From the NCBI RefSeq assembly GCF_011077185.1, contig NC_048896.1:82045127-82109126 (forward strand): DNA of 64,000 nt. Reading direction: 5' to 3'. The DNA is from Oxyura jamaicensis. Its lineage: Eukaryota > Chordata > Aves > Anseriformes > Anatidae. The notes below the pieces were generated by a model. That model saw only the letters and a program-made list of their open reading frames with translations. It ran no database searches and was not told the origin of the DNA. This document shows positions 49,326 to 61,299 of this stretch, in pieces (position 1 is the first letter of the stretch; every line of letters begins with the position of its first letter). The position numbers were made by a program, and so were the translations under genes.

Positions 49326-49635
49326 CCATGCAGGCCTCCTGGCACTTTTGCCTGATTTCTTTTTTATAATTCATTGCTCCTGAGTTTGGAGGAGGTGATC
49401 CTTAAATATTAAATGGCTTTCTCAGCCCCTCCTCCTTCCAGGGCTTTGTCCTATGGTACTGTACCAAGCAGCTCCCTGGAGAGGGCAAAGTTTGCTCTCA
49501 CAAATTCCAGGGCATTGAGCTGGAGGTCCTCCCTCCTCGCTTCCCTCTGAATCCAAAACTACCTGTAAGACAATGTTAAAGCTCATCCCAGAAAACTGAA
49601 CATCTACTTGAAAGTAGAAAGGATGCAGAAATTTT

Positions 49636-49704
49636 AAAAACAAACAAACAAACAACAAAAAAAATACCCCTGCAATTCTGTGGCAGAAGTAATAAATAAA
49701 TAAA
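49636..49704. repeat. (CAAA)n and (AAAT)n microsatellites
   Basis: CAAA units with an A-rich end (to 49,664), then a short AAAT tract at 49,690-49,704. Confidence 0.88.
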
Positions 49705-50011
49705 AATCAAAAAAGAAAATTGAGATTAGAAATTGAGAATAAGAGAAAGAAAAAGATCACCCAACATCACTAGGCAGCTCCAAGAATGCCTTGTCTGGAA
49801 ACCTGACATGACATGAAAGCAGTAATAGACTCACAGTCCCCAGGACCTCCTTCCTCTTTGCATTAGAGCTATGTAAATAGAAGGATTGCAAAATGTGTTT
49901 TTACAACTCAGTGGGTATGACCTTGCTCCTCTTACTCCACAGAGGTTGCTTGTAGGAAAGGGGATGAATTGAATAAGTGAGGTGACATACACAAGTTTAT
50001 TTGTACAGAAC

Positions 50012-50056
50012 TTTTTTTTTTTTTTTTTTAAGTTCATATATATGCACACACACACA
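50012..50056. repeat. Poly(T), (TA)n and (CA)n cluster
   Basis: 18 Ts (50,012-50,029) followed by short TATATA and CACACA runs. Confidence 0.88.
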
Positions 50057-50417
50057 TTTGACCTCAATAAGATTAGAAAAATAGCATTAATCATTTTGAA
50101 AAATATAATTTAAAATACTTCTCCCATTGCTAATGAGCTTGTGTTGTTCTGGTTACAAGTAACCATGAAAATATGTGTAACATTGTGTTAGGCAATAATT
50201 GAATATCTGTGAATTATTATTACTGTTTTCCTTTGACTGCATTCTGTTTAGGTACTACCTGCAATGTATTCAGCTTTCCTAAGCCTGCATGTCAATTCAA
50301 GCATTCTCCAAAGAGCTGAAAATGTGCTAATCAGTATAATCTAAGTGTTCATGAGAAATGTCGATCTATGAACCTGATCTTCCCATCTTCCCTCAGAACA
50401 CAACAGTTTGACTGTAT

Positions 50418-50433
50418 GCAAATATGCAAATGA
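50418..50433 (+). promoter_or_regulatory. Two abutting octamer (POU) motifs
   Basis: ATGCAAAT is present perfectly at 50,418-50,425 and again at 50,426-50,433 with no spacing. The octamer is the consensus site of POU-domain factors. Function is not shown. It could also be a simple 8-bp duplication. Confidence 0.45.
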
Positions 50434-50797
50434 GTATGAGGGGCAAACAGTGTTTTCTTTTATTTTTCCTTTTTTTTTTTTTTTTGAAAGTGGAGGTGGT
50501 AAAAAATTACTGTCAGATGCAGATCTGTGTGTATATGGAATTAAACTGTCAGAAAAATAAAAATGATCTTAATCTTATATCTGCAAGTCATGCCCTTTGT
50601 TCAGCACTGCCTTAAAAGCCTTTCTAAAACAGGGTTTAAATCCCACTGAAGTCAAAACAGCTTATGTAAACAGGGGATTTCCTGAACTGGTGTATAGGTT
50701 GACAGCAATACACGTTTTTTAACATATTTATAAGCTTTTCTCTATTGGTCTGGAACAATACACCAAAGTTCATTATGTGATAGAGAATAGATAAGCC

Positions 50798-50817
50798 TTT
50801 TTTTTTTTTTTTTTTTT
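50798..50817. repeat. Poly(T), 20 bp
   Basis: Uninterrupted T run. Confidence 0.93.
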
Positions 50818-51465
50818 CCCCAATATGGACATACATTATATGGGATTAACAACATCTATTACCTCAATCAGATGATCCATAGCTATGCTTTATGAACGCT
50901 CAAAATCCTCCACTCTCAGATATGAATATGTGATGTCAGTATCCCATCAAATCAATACTTACCTGTTAAAAATTAATAATGCATAGTACACTTAATGAAA
51001 ATATGTTTAAAATTCTATCTGAGTCACAAGTAAGAAATTGGCCATGTGTTTTGTACTTAGAAATCATTTGGGTTTTGGCCCTGTTCTCCAAAGCTCACCA
51101 GATGTTTAAAGCATCAAATGAGCTGTCTGGCTTTCACCATTCAAAGAAATTTATGCATTTTCATAGTAGATCAAAAGATATTAGTGCAGTTATTATAGAG
51201 ATTAAGACTAGAAACACACTGAAATTAGTGTTATATTTCTTTAAATGTAACCTTTCGCTCCTCATTAAAGTGAGTATTGGTAAAAGCATTTTCTAGATGG
51301 TAGAGTAAAGCTAGTAAAAGAAAATCTAGTACCATTCATTATTGCCAGCATCTGTAATTGTTTGCATTATACTTTATGAAAAAAAAATTATATGAAATGC
51401 CACATTTGAACTCCAGAGTATTAAAAGTGTCAGCTCTATTATATCATTTCTGAAGACCAATTTGC

Positions 51466-51500
51466 TTTTTTTTTTTTTTTCTTTTTTTTTCTTTTTTCAG
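51466..51500 (+). other. T-rich tract ending in CAG (splice-acceptor-like)
   Basis: T15-C-T9-C-T6-CAG would score as a strong 3' splice site. The following 50 bp (51,501-51,550) is open in two frames and ends at CAGCG/GTAATG. No known exon is recognised, so a chance match of a T microsatellite is at least as likely. Confidence 0.3.
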
Positions 51501-51949
51501 GTTGTAATGAGCCAGGTTCATTTTGCTTTCTACCATTTATCTTTTCAGCGGTAATGGAAAATTTCCCCCTCTAGGCACAGCAAGCTATTCTTATCTTAGA
51601 CAATTAGGCAGAAATGAAAGGCATCATAAAGGTGAGATTTCTTCACAAACAATGTGATGTACTTTATACCATTTAACACTGAGGAATATCTCACAAATAA
51701 ATTCTGAGTGGTTTGTGAAGGCAGTGTGGCTAATAGCCAACTCAGAATAATACTTCAGCTTAACACATAAGAAAGGGTGTAGGCAGCCAGGGTCACTTAA
51801 AAATATACTTAGTCTCATACTTAGTCTCTAGCTGTGCAATTGGCAATATTTTATTTTTAAAAGAGCTTGGAAAACATACACTGACACTAAAAACATAAAG
51901 AGAAACAAGCCTGTGCAAAGCAATTAATTTGTTATAAGGTAAGAAGGAA

Positions 51950-52008
51950 AAACAAACAAAAAAACAAAAACAACAACAACAAAAACAAACAAACAAACAA
52001 ACAAAAAC
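51950..52008. repeat. (AAC)n/(CAAA)n low-complexity tract
   Basis: Compound A/C repeat of about 58 bp. Confidence 0.92.
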
Positions 52009-52859
52009 ATATTTGGGCAGCTTCCTTAACCAGCAAAATTTACTTGGCAGCTTCACAGACATCAAGTTGTTTTTCACTTTTCCCCCACTTTTTTCTTTTA
52101 CTTAAAAAATTAATTTTATGGTTTAAAAATATTTGATAAAGCACTTACTTAACAGGTATAACACTTATTAAAATGAACAGATGAATAAGTTTACAAGCAA
52201 AACACTTGCAGCAGTCTTTGCATTGTGCCTCACCAAGCAGTGAGGTATGGTACCTATACACAGACTCCTTTTATTGACCCTATTGGTGCCTGCAAGCCCC
52301 TCTTTAGGTGCTGATGCTTGGGGATTCCAGAAAATTATTACAGTTCTCCTTTCTAGATATATTATAGTGTGTACTAACTACAGACTGGTTCCATCTCTGG
52401 CACTTTCATCAATAAGTGATGGATGAAAGAGAACTCTGATTGCTAAGGTTCAGTTATGGATTTCTAGTGCTAGTGTGTTGGGGTTGATTCTCAGTCCTCC
52501 CTGCCTCATCCCTTTATCAGATCAATGAGCTATTTTGAGATGATAGAGCTATTGTTTAGACAGTCCTCAAATAGTTCAGGATAAAATATTCCTCTGTAGT
52601 TCTTAGCTACATTCATGTAGAAAAATAGTCCACCTTCTCAAATGCAGAGAATGAGAACAATGATATGGGCCTGTGAGAAAATCCATAATGAGAGAAGCAA
52701 TCACAAGAATTCACTGTGCAATAACTACTTAGTGGAGGCTGAGAGCAGTCCCATCCCTCAGGAGGCACAAGGATTTGTAACTCTTCATGCAAGAAGGGGT
52801 AGATAACTTCCATTTACTGTGTGTACCATAGGATTAACTTGGTATGCACATAATAAATA

Positions 52860-52891
52860 ATAATTTAAATGATTTATAATTTAAATGATTT
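52860..52891. repeat. 16-bp perfect tandem duplication
   Basis: ATAATTTAAATGATTT occurs twice without spacing (52,860-52,875, 52,876-52,891). Each unit contains the palindrome ATTTAAAT. Confidence 0.95.
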
Positions 52892-53031
52892 TTCTTTCTT
52901 TTTGGATGGTAGCATTTTTAATCCACCTTATGCCCTATAAATCCAACAAAGCTATTGCTTTCTCTGTAAAAGAGAATAATTGCTGCTGATTATCCCTCTT
53001 CAGTGTAGTGAAAGTAGCAGGTAAAGCACAG

Positions 53032-53061
53032 AAAAAAAAAAAAAAAAGAAAAAAAAAAAAA
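53032..53061. repeat. Poly(A) with one G
   Basis: A16-G-A13-type run immediately upstream of the ACAAT/ATTGT cluster. Confidence 0.93.
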
Positions 53062-53070
53062 GGCTGCATA

Positions 53071-53149
53071 ATACAATGTAATTGTATACACACAATACAA
53101 TAATAGAGTAATATAATACAATAGTATTGTACATACTAGTTATGCAAAT
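53071..53149. promoter_or_regulatory. ACAAT/ATTGT inverted pairs plus octamer
   Basis: Two inverted pairs have the same spacing: ACAAT-GTA-ATTGT (53,073-53,085) and ACAAT-AGT-ATTGT (53,118-53,130). Each is extended to 7-bp arms. Two further ACAAT cores lie between them (53,092-53,096, 53,097-53,101), and a perfect octamer ATGCAAAT follows at 53,142-53,149. ACAAT/ATTGT is the SOX HMG core, and inverted pairs are known for dimer-binding SOX proteins. The sequence is AT-rich, so chance is possible. Confidence 0.4.
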
Positions 53150-54363
53150 AATACAGTACACAGTAGGTCTCTGAATGCATGTTGACACTGTTACAACAGG
53201 GAGAAAACTCTTCTGACTAAAGAAGAAGAAGTGGCAAAGCCTCAATAAGAACAGAATTGTGCCCCAGTCCATTTTAGCATTGCAGGTCTCTGAAGAAGGA
53301 AAACTATTGGCACTGTACTTAGAGCAAATAGCTGCAATTAAATTCATTACTTATATAAAATTACTTCTCCTTTCATGGATAAAATCTCTAATTCTAGAAA
53401 GTTCTAGCTGAAGTTGTGAAGTTGGAAAAGATCATGCTCACTGGTGCTTATTATTACTCCTTGCTGCCCTTAAGATTAGCTGGGAAACTGCCTGGGTATG
53501 TACTTTGCAACTTGGATCCTTCAAACCAAACTCAAATATTTCAGGTAATAGGTGTTTGGTATCTTGGCTTATTTTCACAAGAAGGGATCAGAAAATGCTC
53601 ACCTGAGAATCTGAGGGGCAAGCACCATCCAGCAGAGTAAGCAGGAGAGGAAGCCAGCTTGGTTGGGCTGGTGGCTCTTCAGTTGCTGCAGCTGCAGCCA
53701 AATGGTGATGTCTTTTCTCCACACTGCTCCATATTGTTTTTCTGCTGGGTCCAGGGACTCACTATGTTGTTTTTTGGTTGCATTCATGCTACTGCCTGGC
53801 CTCCAAGGTGAGGATGTGGTATGAGATCATCTCAAGGGACTGTGGCCTTTCTAGATTGTCTTATACTGTACAACCTAAACAACAGTATGTATGTACATAT
53901 ATGCACTGTATGCAGCTATCTAGACATAACTTCTTAACATCTCCCTAATTAATCTAGTTTTCTAACTAGAAAATAATATTCTGGTTATGACTACCATTCC
54001 ACATATTGGCATTGGGTAAAATTTCATTGAGAAGTTTAAATTAATCAAGAGGACAGCGAAACAAAACAAAATAAAAGAAAAATCTGATCTTTAAATTGAA
54101 ACATTTCAGAGTTTGATGGGTTGATGTACTCCAAAGATTACAGGAGAAAACAGAAAAAGGGTTCATTATAATGTTTTTATTAGTTAGTATAATAAAAGCT
54201 TCTTTTTTAACTTTACGAGTTTCCCAATTATTCCTGTGTTGAATATATAGTGAAACTGTACACTGGTTTACATGCAATGGAGAAATCTACTTTCCTTTCT
54301 TTTCTCTTTCTGTGAATTGCTGAGCTGGAAGATGGTGTTAATTTTACTCTAGATTTTCTGAAA

Positions 54364-54377
54364 TATATATATATATC
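54364..54377. repeat. (TA)n microsatellite
   Basis: About seven AT units. Confidence 0.85.
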
Positions 54378-55499
54378 AGCGCACTTCTCACTTTTGTCAA
54401 AAGTACCAGTTAAGAAATGGGAGCTCATGACTCAGGTTTCTCAAAATAGAGTTTAAAAAATCCTTCCATTCTTAGATGAATCAAAAGTCTACATGTACAT
54501 TATTTGACATACCTAATTTACAGGATTATTACTGTTGCCAGTTTGACATTTTACACTTCAAATAAATTCACCCATAGGCACAAAGACACTTTACACAGAT
54601 TTTCTTATTTAAACAAAATGTCACCATGGGTAAGAGACAAGCTTAGTAAAAATTACCTCTATCCAATAACAAAAGGGTGCTGTATTTTGAAATAGAACAA
54701 GTTTTGGTATGAGTAACACTGGCTGTCATCAGTAGAAGTGGATCAATTTTTGAGAACTTGTACAGGAACAAAATTATACTGAATGAAGTGTGTCTTCTAT
54801 TTTTTTTCTTCATGCATTCTGCATCCGTAACATTAAGATGAATTAATATCAGTAAAAACCTGAAGAAATATACAAGAGAAAATATGTAATAAGGAATTAC
54901 TTAATTATGCTGTAGACTTTTGTTGTAATGGATGCTCTCCTCATGCAAACTAAAACTAAGTAATAAGCACATAATAGGTTCTACCAATATATCCACAATA
55001 ATACATATAGTGCTGCACACATGACCTTCAGCTTCTTGGTGACAGGATTATGATGATGCTTGGAAAGCATCAGACAGAAGGGGAGAAGGCACAGAAATAT
55101 GAAGAAAAAGGGGAAAGAATGTTGATATGATCTAGAGTAGCTAATATGACTTCTCTGAAAGAGATTTGCATAATGAAATTGATTCCATTTTTTTTTTTTT
55201 TTCTTTACACGACTTTGGCTCTGACAAAGCAGAAGCACAATTTTGGGACAAAGACTGATGTGACTGGAATGAGAGAACCATATCTGGCTAGCACCCCCTT
55301 TGGCTCACAGACTGTGATGTTCAAGCAGTCATTCTGTGGACACATTTTTGTGTTAATCAATTGATGGAAAATAGGGGAATGTGTTTCAAAAACATGCATT
55401 GGGTTCTTTGGGAATTCTTAGCAGGTGATCCTTACATGTTAGCAGAAAACCTAAAGATCATTCTATATGCTGACCTCTCACTATATAATAAGATTGTGA

Positions 55500-55525
55500 G
55501 AAAAAATAAAATAAAATAAAATAAA
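55500..55525. repeat. (AAAAT)n microsatellite
   Basis: About four AAAAT units. Confidence 0.88.
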
Positions 55526-56999
55526 GTGAATTGAAGATAAATATGACCTGAGCTCATAACCAGAAATATTTCTTCATATATGATTTCTTCAAGGATGTTT
55601 CATTAAGGATCCATCAAAATTGTCTTCTTTTATTCCCATAATTATTCAATGCTTGTCAGAAGAAAGAAGGTGACTTACAAGCATTCTTTCGTCGTGAAAC
55701 CTAATGTTATCCTCCATCTCCCTCTAAAAATAACAAGCTATTATCAAGCAAGATAACCACTCTGATAAAATACTTTAGAAATAAACTAAACTTTGCATCA
55801 TAGTGTTATGGTGACCTTCCTGATGCTACTATTGAAGTTCTTGATGCACTCCATCAGTTTATACCCAGATATCAATATGGGATTATTCATCAAACAAGAT
55901 TATCCTCTACATCAATTAACAGCTAAAAATGTGTTAAGGCTTGATATTACATGTGTTGTTCATATGGCAGATTTGTTCAGAGACACTTCTTGAACACACT
56001 GTGTGCTGTTTAGAGATCTCAAAGCAATAAGACGGATATTCGCAATGTACCAAGTAAATAGCAAGCACTATTCTGCCACATTGATTGCAAGCCTTTTTTG
56101 TATTTACTGTATTTTATACCTCAGAACTCTTAATCAGCGGAAATTATAACAATCATCTAACAATCAGTGAAAACACTTTGGAAGAGGTCCCTATGACTGG
56201 GGAGAAGAAAGGACAAATATTTTCAAACAGACCAAAAAAAAAGTTGTCATACTAATGGATACTAGTCATACTCTGGATACTTGCGCAATGACTTGGAGTC
56301 TTTGCAGTATTCACTAGCTTGGAAAACTTAGTGGTTTTGACTTGATTTTGCAAATATGACAATTTCTAGAGTGCTAAATATAAGCAACAGGCTCACATGG
56401 CCCTTGATTTCCAAACACTACAGAGGCAGTTTCAGTTTTTGCAGGAAAAAAATAATAAAGGATCTGCAAACATGCAAAATATAACTTATAGTATTAACTG
56501 AAATACTTACAGAGACTGAACACCTTATGTTTCTGTGAATGCACTACCTGTTACTGTTTGTGCCAGCAGAGTAGAGCTGTTTGTCCAGAAAGCTACACCT
56601 GGAAGGAATTTCCTTCTCATGTCAATGTAAAATATTTACTGAACAGTTGTCAATAGAAACCATTTGCTATAAAACTACAGTCCTTAGCATGAGTGGAACA
56701 GTATGAATGGAAAAAGGTGCACAGAGGTGTGCAGACAGTTAAAGTGCTTGTCAAATGGGAAGCAGAAAAAGAGGACTAGAAGTTGCAGGTGACAGAAGTA
56801 TGCTACTGTAGAGGCTAAATATCAGCTCCAAAGATTATACATGACATATATACACTCCTAAATATGGGACTGACACATCCTGATATCATAGAATTCTTTT
56901 CTATGGTATTTATTCCTGAAATGTGCACTTTAGCTAAAGGCCTTGTGATTTACTTTGCAAGATTTAAAACAAAATCCATATCAACTGATGGATAAAACT

Positions 57000-57052
57000 T
57001 CACACAGAAAGAAAGTTCACACAGAAAAATTCACACAGAAAGAAAGAAAGAG
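57000..57052. repeat. TTCACACAGAAA repeats with (GAAA)n
   Basis: TTCACACAGAAA-like units occur three times, mixed with GAAA units. Confidence 0.88.
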
Positions 57053-57736
57053 AGTAAACATTAAAAGTTTGTGGCAGTGATAAAGACTTGTAGCAATTAT
57101 TGATTTTGTGCTTTGCTTTTCCAGTTAACGTGACAGCCATTTGAGTCAAACCAGATGTAAATGAGATAGATACTGCAGAGAGTCCATTAAGAACAAAATG
57201 AAATAAACTCTCTGCAACAAAGAAGCTCCTAGACTGATGTCCTAATGACACTGAATCATTTCAAAATAGCTCCATATCTCAAGTCAATCAAAACATGAAC
57301 ATCTACAAGTTTTGTGCTTTCAACAGCAGTCCCATGACTTTGACATATATTGACTTAAACAGTGGAGATGAACCACGGGAAACCTTTCTACAGCCAAATA
57401 CAGATTAGAGCTGATCCAAAGTTACTCTTGGTTGTGGTGGAGGGTCAAAGTGCCCTACACAGCTTTAAACTTAGGAAGACACAATGATGTTAGACTGTAG
57501 CAGAATTAGAAAGCAAACCCATGATCGTATTATTTTTTTCTTTTAAACAATGCACACTCCATTACATATTTTGTTTTCCTCTTTCTTTCCTCAGCAAATG
57601 TAGTGATGAAATGTTTCTTAAAGGATAATTGTCTTCATAGGGGCATAATTTCTTAAGGACAACCATAATGCTATTATAATTAAAATGTTAATAACTAATT
57701 GACCACATAATAAAATAGAATCAGTTCACTATGACT

Positions 57737-57810
57737 AAAAAAAAAAAAACAAAAACAAAAAAACAAAACAAAAAAAAAACAAACAAACAAACAAACAAAA
57801 AAAAAAAAAC
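57737..57810. repeat. A-rich (CAAA)n tract
   Basis: Long A runs broken by single Cs. The centre is a regular CAAA block. Confidence 0.93.
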
Positions 57811-59109
57811 AAGCAGAATTATTAAAAACAAGTCACTCTTCAGCCGGCAGATATAGAGTATTGTGCAGGGTGACTAGGACAGTCCTTCAAGTGACAGAAG
57901 TCTCTACTGACTTCAGAAACCTCCTGTTCTTTGTGGTCTGGTAGGTAATTTCCTATTCTGACTTGGCAAAGTCAGAAGGGTAACCACTCAAGTCACAACC
58001 AGAAGAAAGAGTGAATTGCTTGGTTGAAATGAAGACACTGCAGGGACACCTCAAAGAAGGATCAGTAACTGGCATTCGGTGTTCTCTGTTACTTCATGTG
58101 CTTTGATTTTGATTGTTTCATCTACTGAAATTGTAACTTCCTTAGGGGTAGCAACAGCTGAAAAAAATAATTTGGAGATACTGTAGATACACAAAAGTAG
58201 TCATAGGTACCTGTGCTGATACTTCCACACTTCAGTTCTTTCTTATTGTGCTATTGCCTCTTATTTTTAAGTCTGCTATTTAGAAAATGTCTAAACAGGT
58301 CAAGACGACTTTACTGCTTTGACACTAAATCACAGGAAACAGCTTCTAGCATCAAAATAGTAAAATCAAATTCCAAGAAGTCTATGGATGCATCATTGCA
58401 GAATAAAGCCGTCAGCTCCTGCTTAGAGAAACATCGGATTTACATTTACTTCAACAAGTAGTAAACAGTCCTGACAAGTGAAATGTTTCTTATGTTTCAT
58501 CTCTGAGAAGATTTAGAGGATGACAAATGTTGCTGTTTCTGAGAAGTTCAAATGCAGGTCATGATGCCATGAGGAGGGCAAGCCTGTTCAGCGGAAACAA
58601 GTACAATGCCCTCCCTGTGGCACTTCCCAGTCTGGGCCAGGTGTTGATGGCTCTGCTCACACAAGCTCCTTCTTGTCACCTTCCCTTTTCACAGATACCC
58701 CCAGGGAAAGGTCTCCTTTGAAAGCCTGGTGAAACACAAGAGCATATGGGAGTCAGGCAGGCACCACCGTTTGCTACCAGTGTACAACCTGGCTTCCTTG
58801 CCTTGGTGTTTACCCTCTTGATACCTTTTCACTCTAGGCTAAATAGTTTGTGACTCCTCAGGGGCTGTACCCGTAGAGCTTTGTACAAGAGTTTCATACG
58901 TGACACAAATAAAAAAAAAAAATCTCTTTCTGCTCTCATGAATTTTGTGATTTATTTATTAATTTATTTTCCATAAAGCAGTGATACTAATGCCTTTTGG
59001 TGCTAATTTTATTTAGTTAAAATCAGATTTCAAGAAGGTGTGAGATGCACAAAAAATGAAAAAAAAATAGTTAAAATATATTTGAACAAAACACTAAATA
59101 AATGAAAGT

Positions 59110-59245
59110 TTAACCTTTAAAGGATACCACTGGATGGGTTTGATACTTTGGCCAATGATACCTTTAGATACCATTATGATACCTTTATGATACCTTATGA
59201 TACCAATGATACCAATGATACCATTACCAAATTAACCTTTAGAGG
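59110..59245. repeat. GATACC array bounded by 14-bp direct repeats
   Basis: GATACC starts at 59,123, 59,157, 59,167, 59,178, 59,189, 59,199, 59,208 and 59,217, so the last seven copies are spaced 9-11 bp apart. The block is bounded by TTAACCTTTAAAGG (59,110-59,123) and TTAACCTTTAGAGG (59,232-59,245), which differ by one base. The bounding repeats could be a target-site duplication around a small insertion or the ends of a local duplication. No known element is recognised. Confidence 0.88.
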
Positions 59246-60534
59246 CTCTCCATAGCTTAGGACAAGATCATTAGCCCTGATGACAGTGTTTAGCACAAGA
59301 ACACACTTTATATTTCATATATTTTTTAAAATTTATATTGAAATTTGGAGGCATAGTAATGGTTTTATTTTTTATTTTTTAATTCTATTGTTCCAGTTGA
59401 TGGCATGATCCTAAATTTACCAAAGGTTTGTCCTCTGCAATATATACTATTATTCTTAATTTAACAGAATAAATATAGCTAAATTACCTTACATATGCTC
59501 AGTGAAATACACTTACATTTCTCTTGAATACAGGGGCCATAGTGTAGCATTACCATTGATGTATAAGCAGCACAGGGAGTGCTGCAGAAAGACAGAAGAA
59601 AAAGTGATCCCATTACAAATGTTTAGTCTTCTAGTATTTTCTTTATTTTTTTGAACTTCTTACTTTGGGATAGACATTGTTCTATTTGTTTTTTATTTCC
59701 CTCAGGCTGTATTCATCTGTTTGTTTTTGCCTTCAGACTAAGACATGCTCTTTTGATTGCAAGTTCCATTTCTTTACCATAAATATAACATTTATAGTTT
59801 GAGATGATGATGTACATAAACATAAACTGCATATAAACATGAACTAATATTTCTGAAAACACTTTATGCCCAGTACTGGAAAAAATAGCTGTAGAAATCT
59901 TTGATAGTCACAAGAAGGTTAATGTAGACAGGACGGCATGAATTGAAGAGGTATTTTTTTTGTTATCTTGCCAAAAGCAAACACCTTTCTATCAGTTAAT
60001 CTTGCTACCACTAAGAATAGTGATATTCCTAATGATATCTTTTAATAAGAGATTCTACTGTGTGTTCAGCTTCCTAGGTATTTGCTACTCCCAGGAAATA
60101 ATACTGAAAGGACAGAGACATCAGATATTCTGACCTTTTACTGCAAATACACTAGCAGACATCATTTATTTTCCTTTTTTTTTTTAAAAAAAATATCTGT
60201 AGAAACATAACAAAATGGTCAGGTTAGCATATATGTACACAGTTTTTTTCTCCTTCTAGTCATGAAGTTTTCAAGGAGTTTTAAAGTTTTACTGTAGTTG
60301 ATGGAATGTTCCATTTTGTGAGTTTTGTCTGGAGTGCACATACAGACAAATCCCCAGGGGCTGCCTTCAGTGTTACTTGGAAATGTAACTTCATGGAGCT
60401 ACTGAGATTTGTATTGTTCCACCTAAAAATCAAGCTTGAAACAAGTTCTTACTGAGAAATAAACCAATTTTGCTGAAAAGTTTATCCAGCAAATGTTACA
60501 ATGAAACTAGTCCAAATTTCTATACAGAAATTTG

Positions 60535-60577
60535 AAAAAAAAAAAAAAAAAAAGGAAAGAAAAAAAAAAAAAGAAAA
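60535..60577. repeat. A-rich tract with AAGG/AAAG interruptions
   Basis: Two A runs (about 19 and 12 bp) separated by GGAAAG. Confidence 0.93.
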
Positions 60578-61299
60578 TAGCTAAGTGTCTCAGACTACAA
60601 GTTTCACACAGGTTTGGCATTTAGCATACCCACAGACCATGAAGGTCTATAAGAGACAGTAGTCATTTTATATAACATACATCACATAACACCATTAGAA
60701 GAGTTTAAGATATAAAATATAGTTGTGACAAACGTAATAATTTCATCTCAATTTCTACTTAAAAATCAGCAATAACCTGTCAAATGATGACATATTATTG
60801 AAACTCATCAGGCTCTCACAAAATCATCAGAAGAAAAATGTTCTTCTGTTATTGAGAAATGTGGCCATTCCAGTTCCCATGAATATCTTTTGTCTGTATT
60901 CTATTATCTGAGACTGGTTTAGAAAACACTGGATATATTTTTTGTTTTTAAGCATGTGAAGTTGATGTTGCCTCAATTTTGTAGTTTTGCAAGTAGACGC
61001 TTACTCTGTTCATGTCCTTGATAAGCAGTGGTGTTTGCAGGTATTCCCTTACATTTGTTTGTCCTAACACTCTTCCCTTAAGTAATTGAAAGAAAAATTT
61101 CCTTAGATTTAGATGCACAGAAAATGTTTCTTCCTACACAGCTGACTGTCACTGACACTGACCTGACACCTGTTAATTCAGACATGATTTCTGTTAATTT
61201 TACCCAGGATAGCTGATGAATTTGGAACTCAGTCTTACAACAATTTTGTGAAGAGTAGTGCTGAAGCTCCAGGAGGGGGCCACAGAACAGCATCAAAGG

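Larger units (their letters stand above)
47603..49565 (-). mobile_element. CR1 LINE relic, old, covering EN end through RT
   Basis: This is a long minus-strand CR1 remnant. Reading from the high-coordinate side it carries the end of the endonuclease (around 49,400-49,560), the EN-RT linker (49,005-49,325, ending in a recognisable FFASVFTS), the RT fingers and palm (48,370-48,925), the FADD-coding region (48,266-48,277) and the C-terminal segment (to about 47,603). Many frameshifts and stops interrupt it, and a small internal deletion is apparent around 48,065-48,105. The 3'UTR and octamer tail are missing, which is odd for CR1 because 3' ends normally survive. A later deletion or rearrangement near 47,603 is the simplest explanation. 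The sequence differs clearly from the copy at 10.5 kb, suggesting another, older subfamily. Confidence 0.9.
49566..61299. other. AT-rich non-coding stretch with motif arrays
   Basis: No gene is supported. Besides microsatellites it holds tandem octamers (50.42 kb), a splice-acceptor-like T tract (51.47 kb), a 16-bp duplication (52.86 kb), ACAAT/ATTGT inverted pairs (53.07 kb) and a GATACC array (59.11-59.25 kb). A less AT-rich patch at 58,520-58,910 shows no recognisable coding domain. Confidence 0.68.

Noticed and set aside
58520..58920. Possible processed retrocopy or small exon with AATAAA and an A run
   Set aside because: AATAAA is fused directly to the A run instead of 10-30 bp before it, no parent gene is recognised, and the acceptor-like CTTTTCACAG lacks a good donor.
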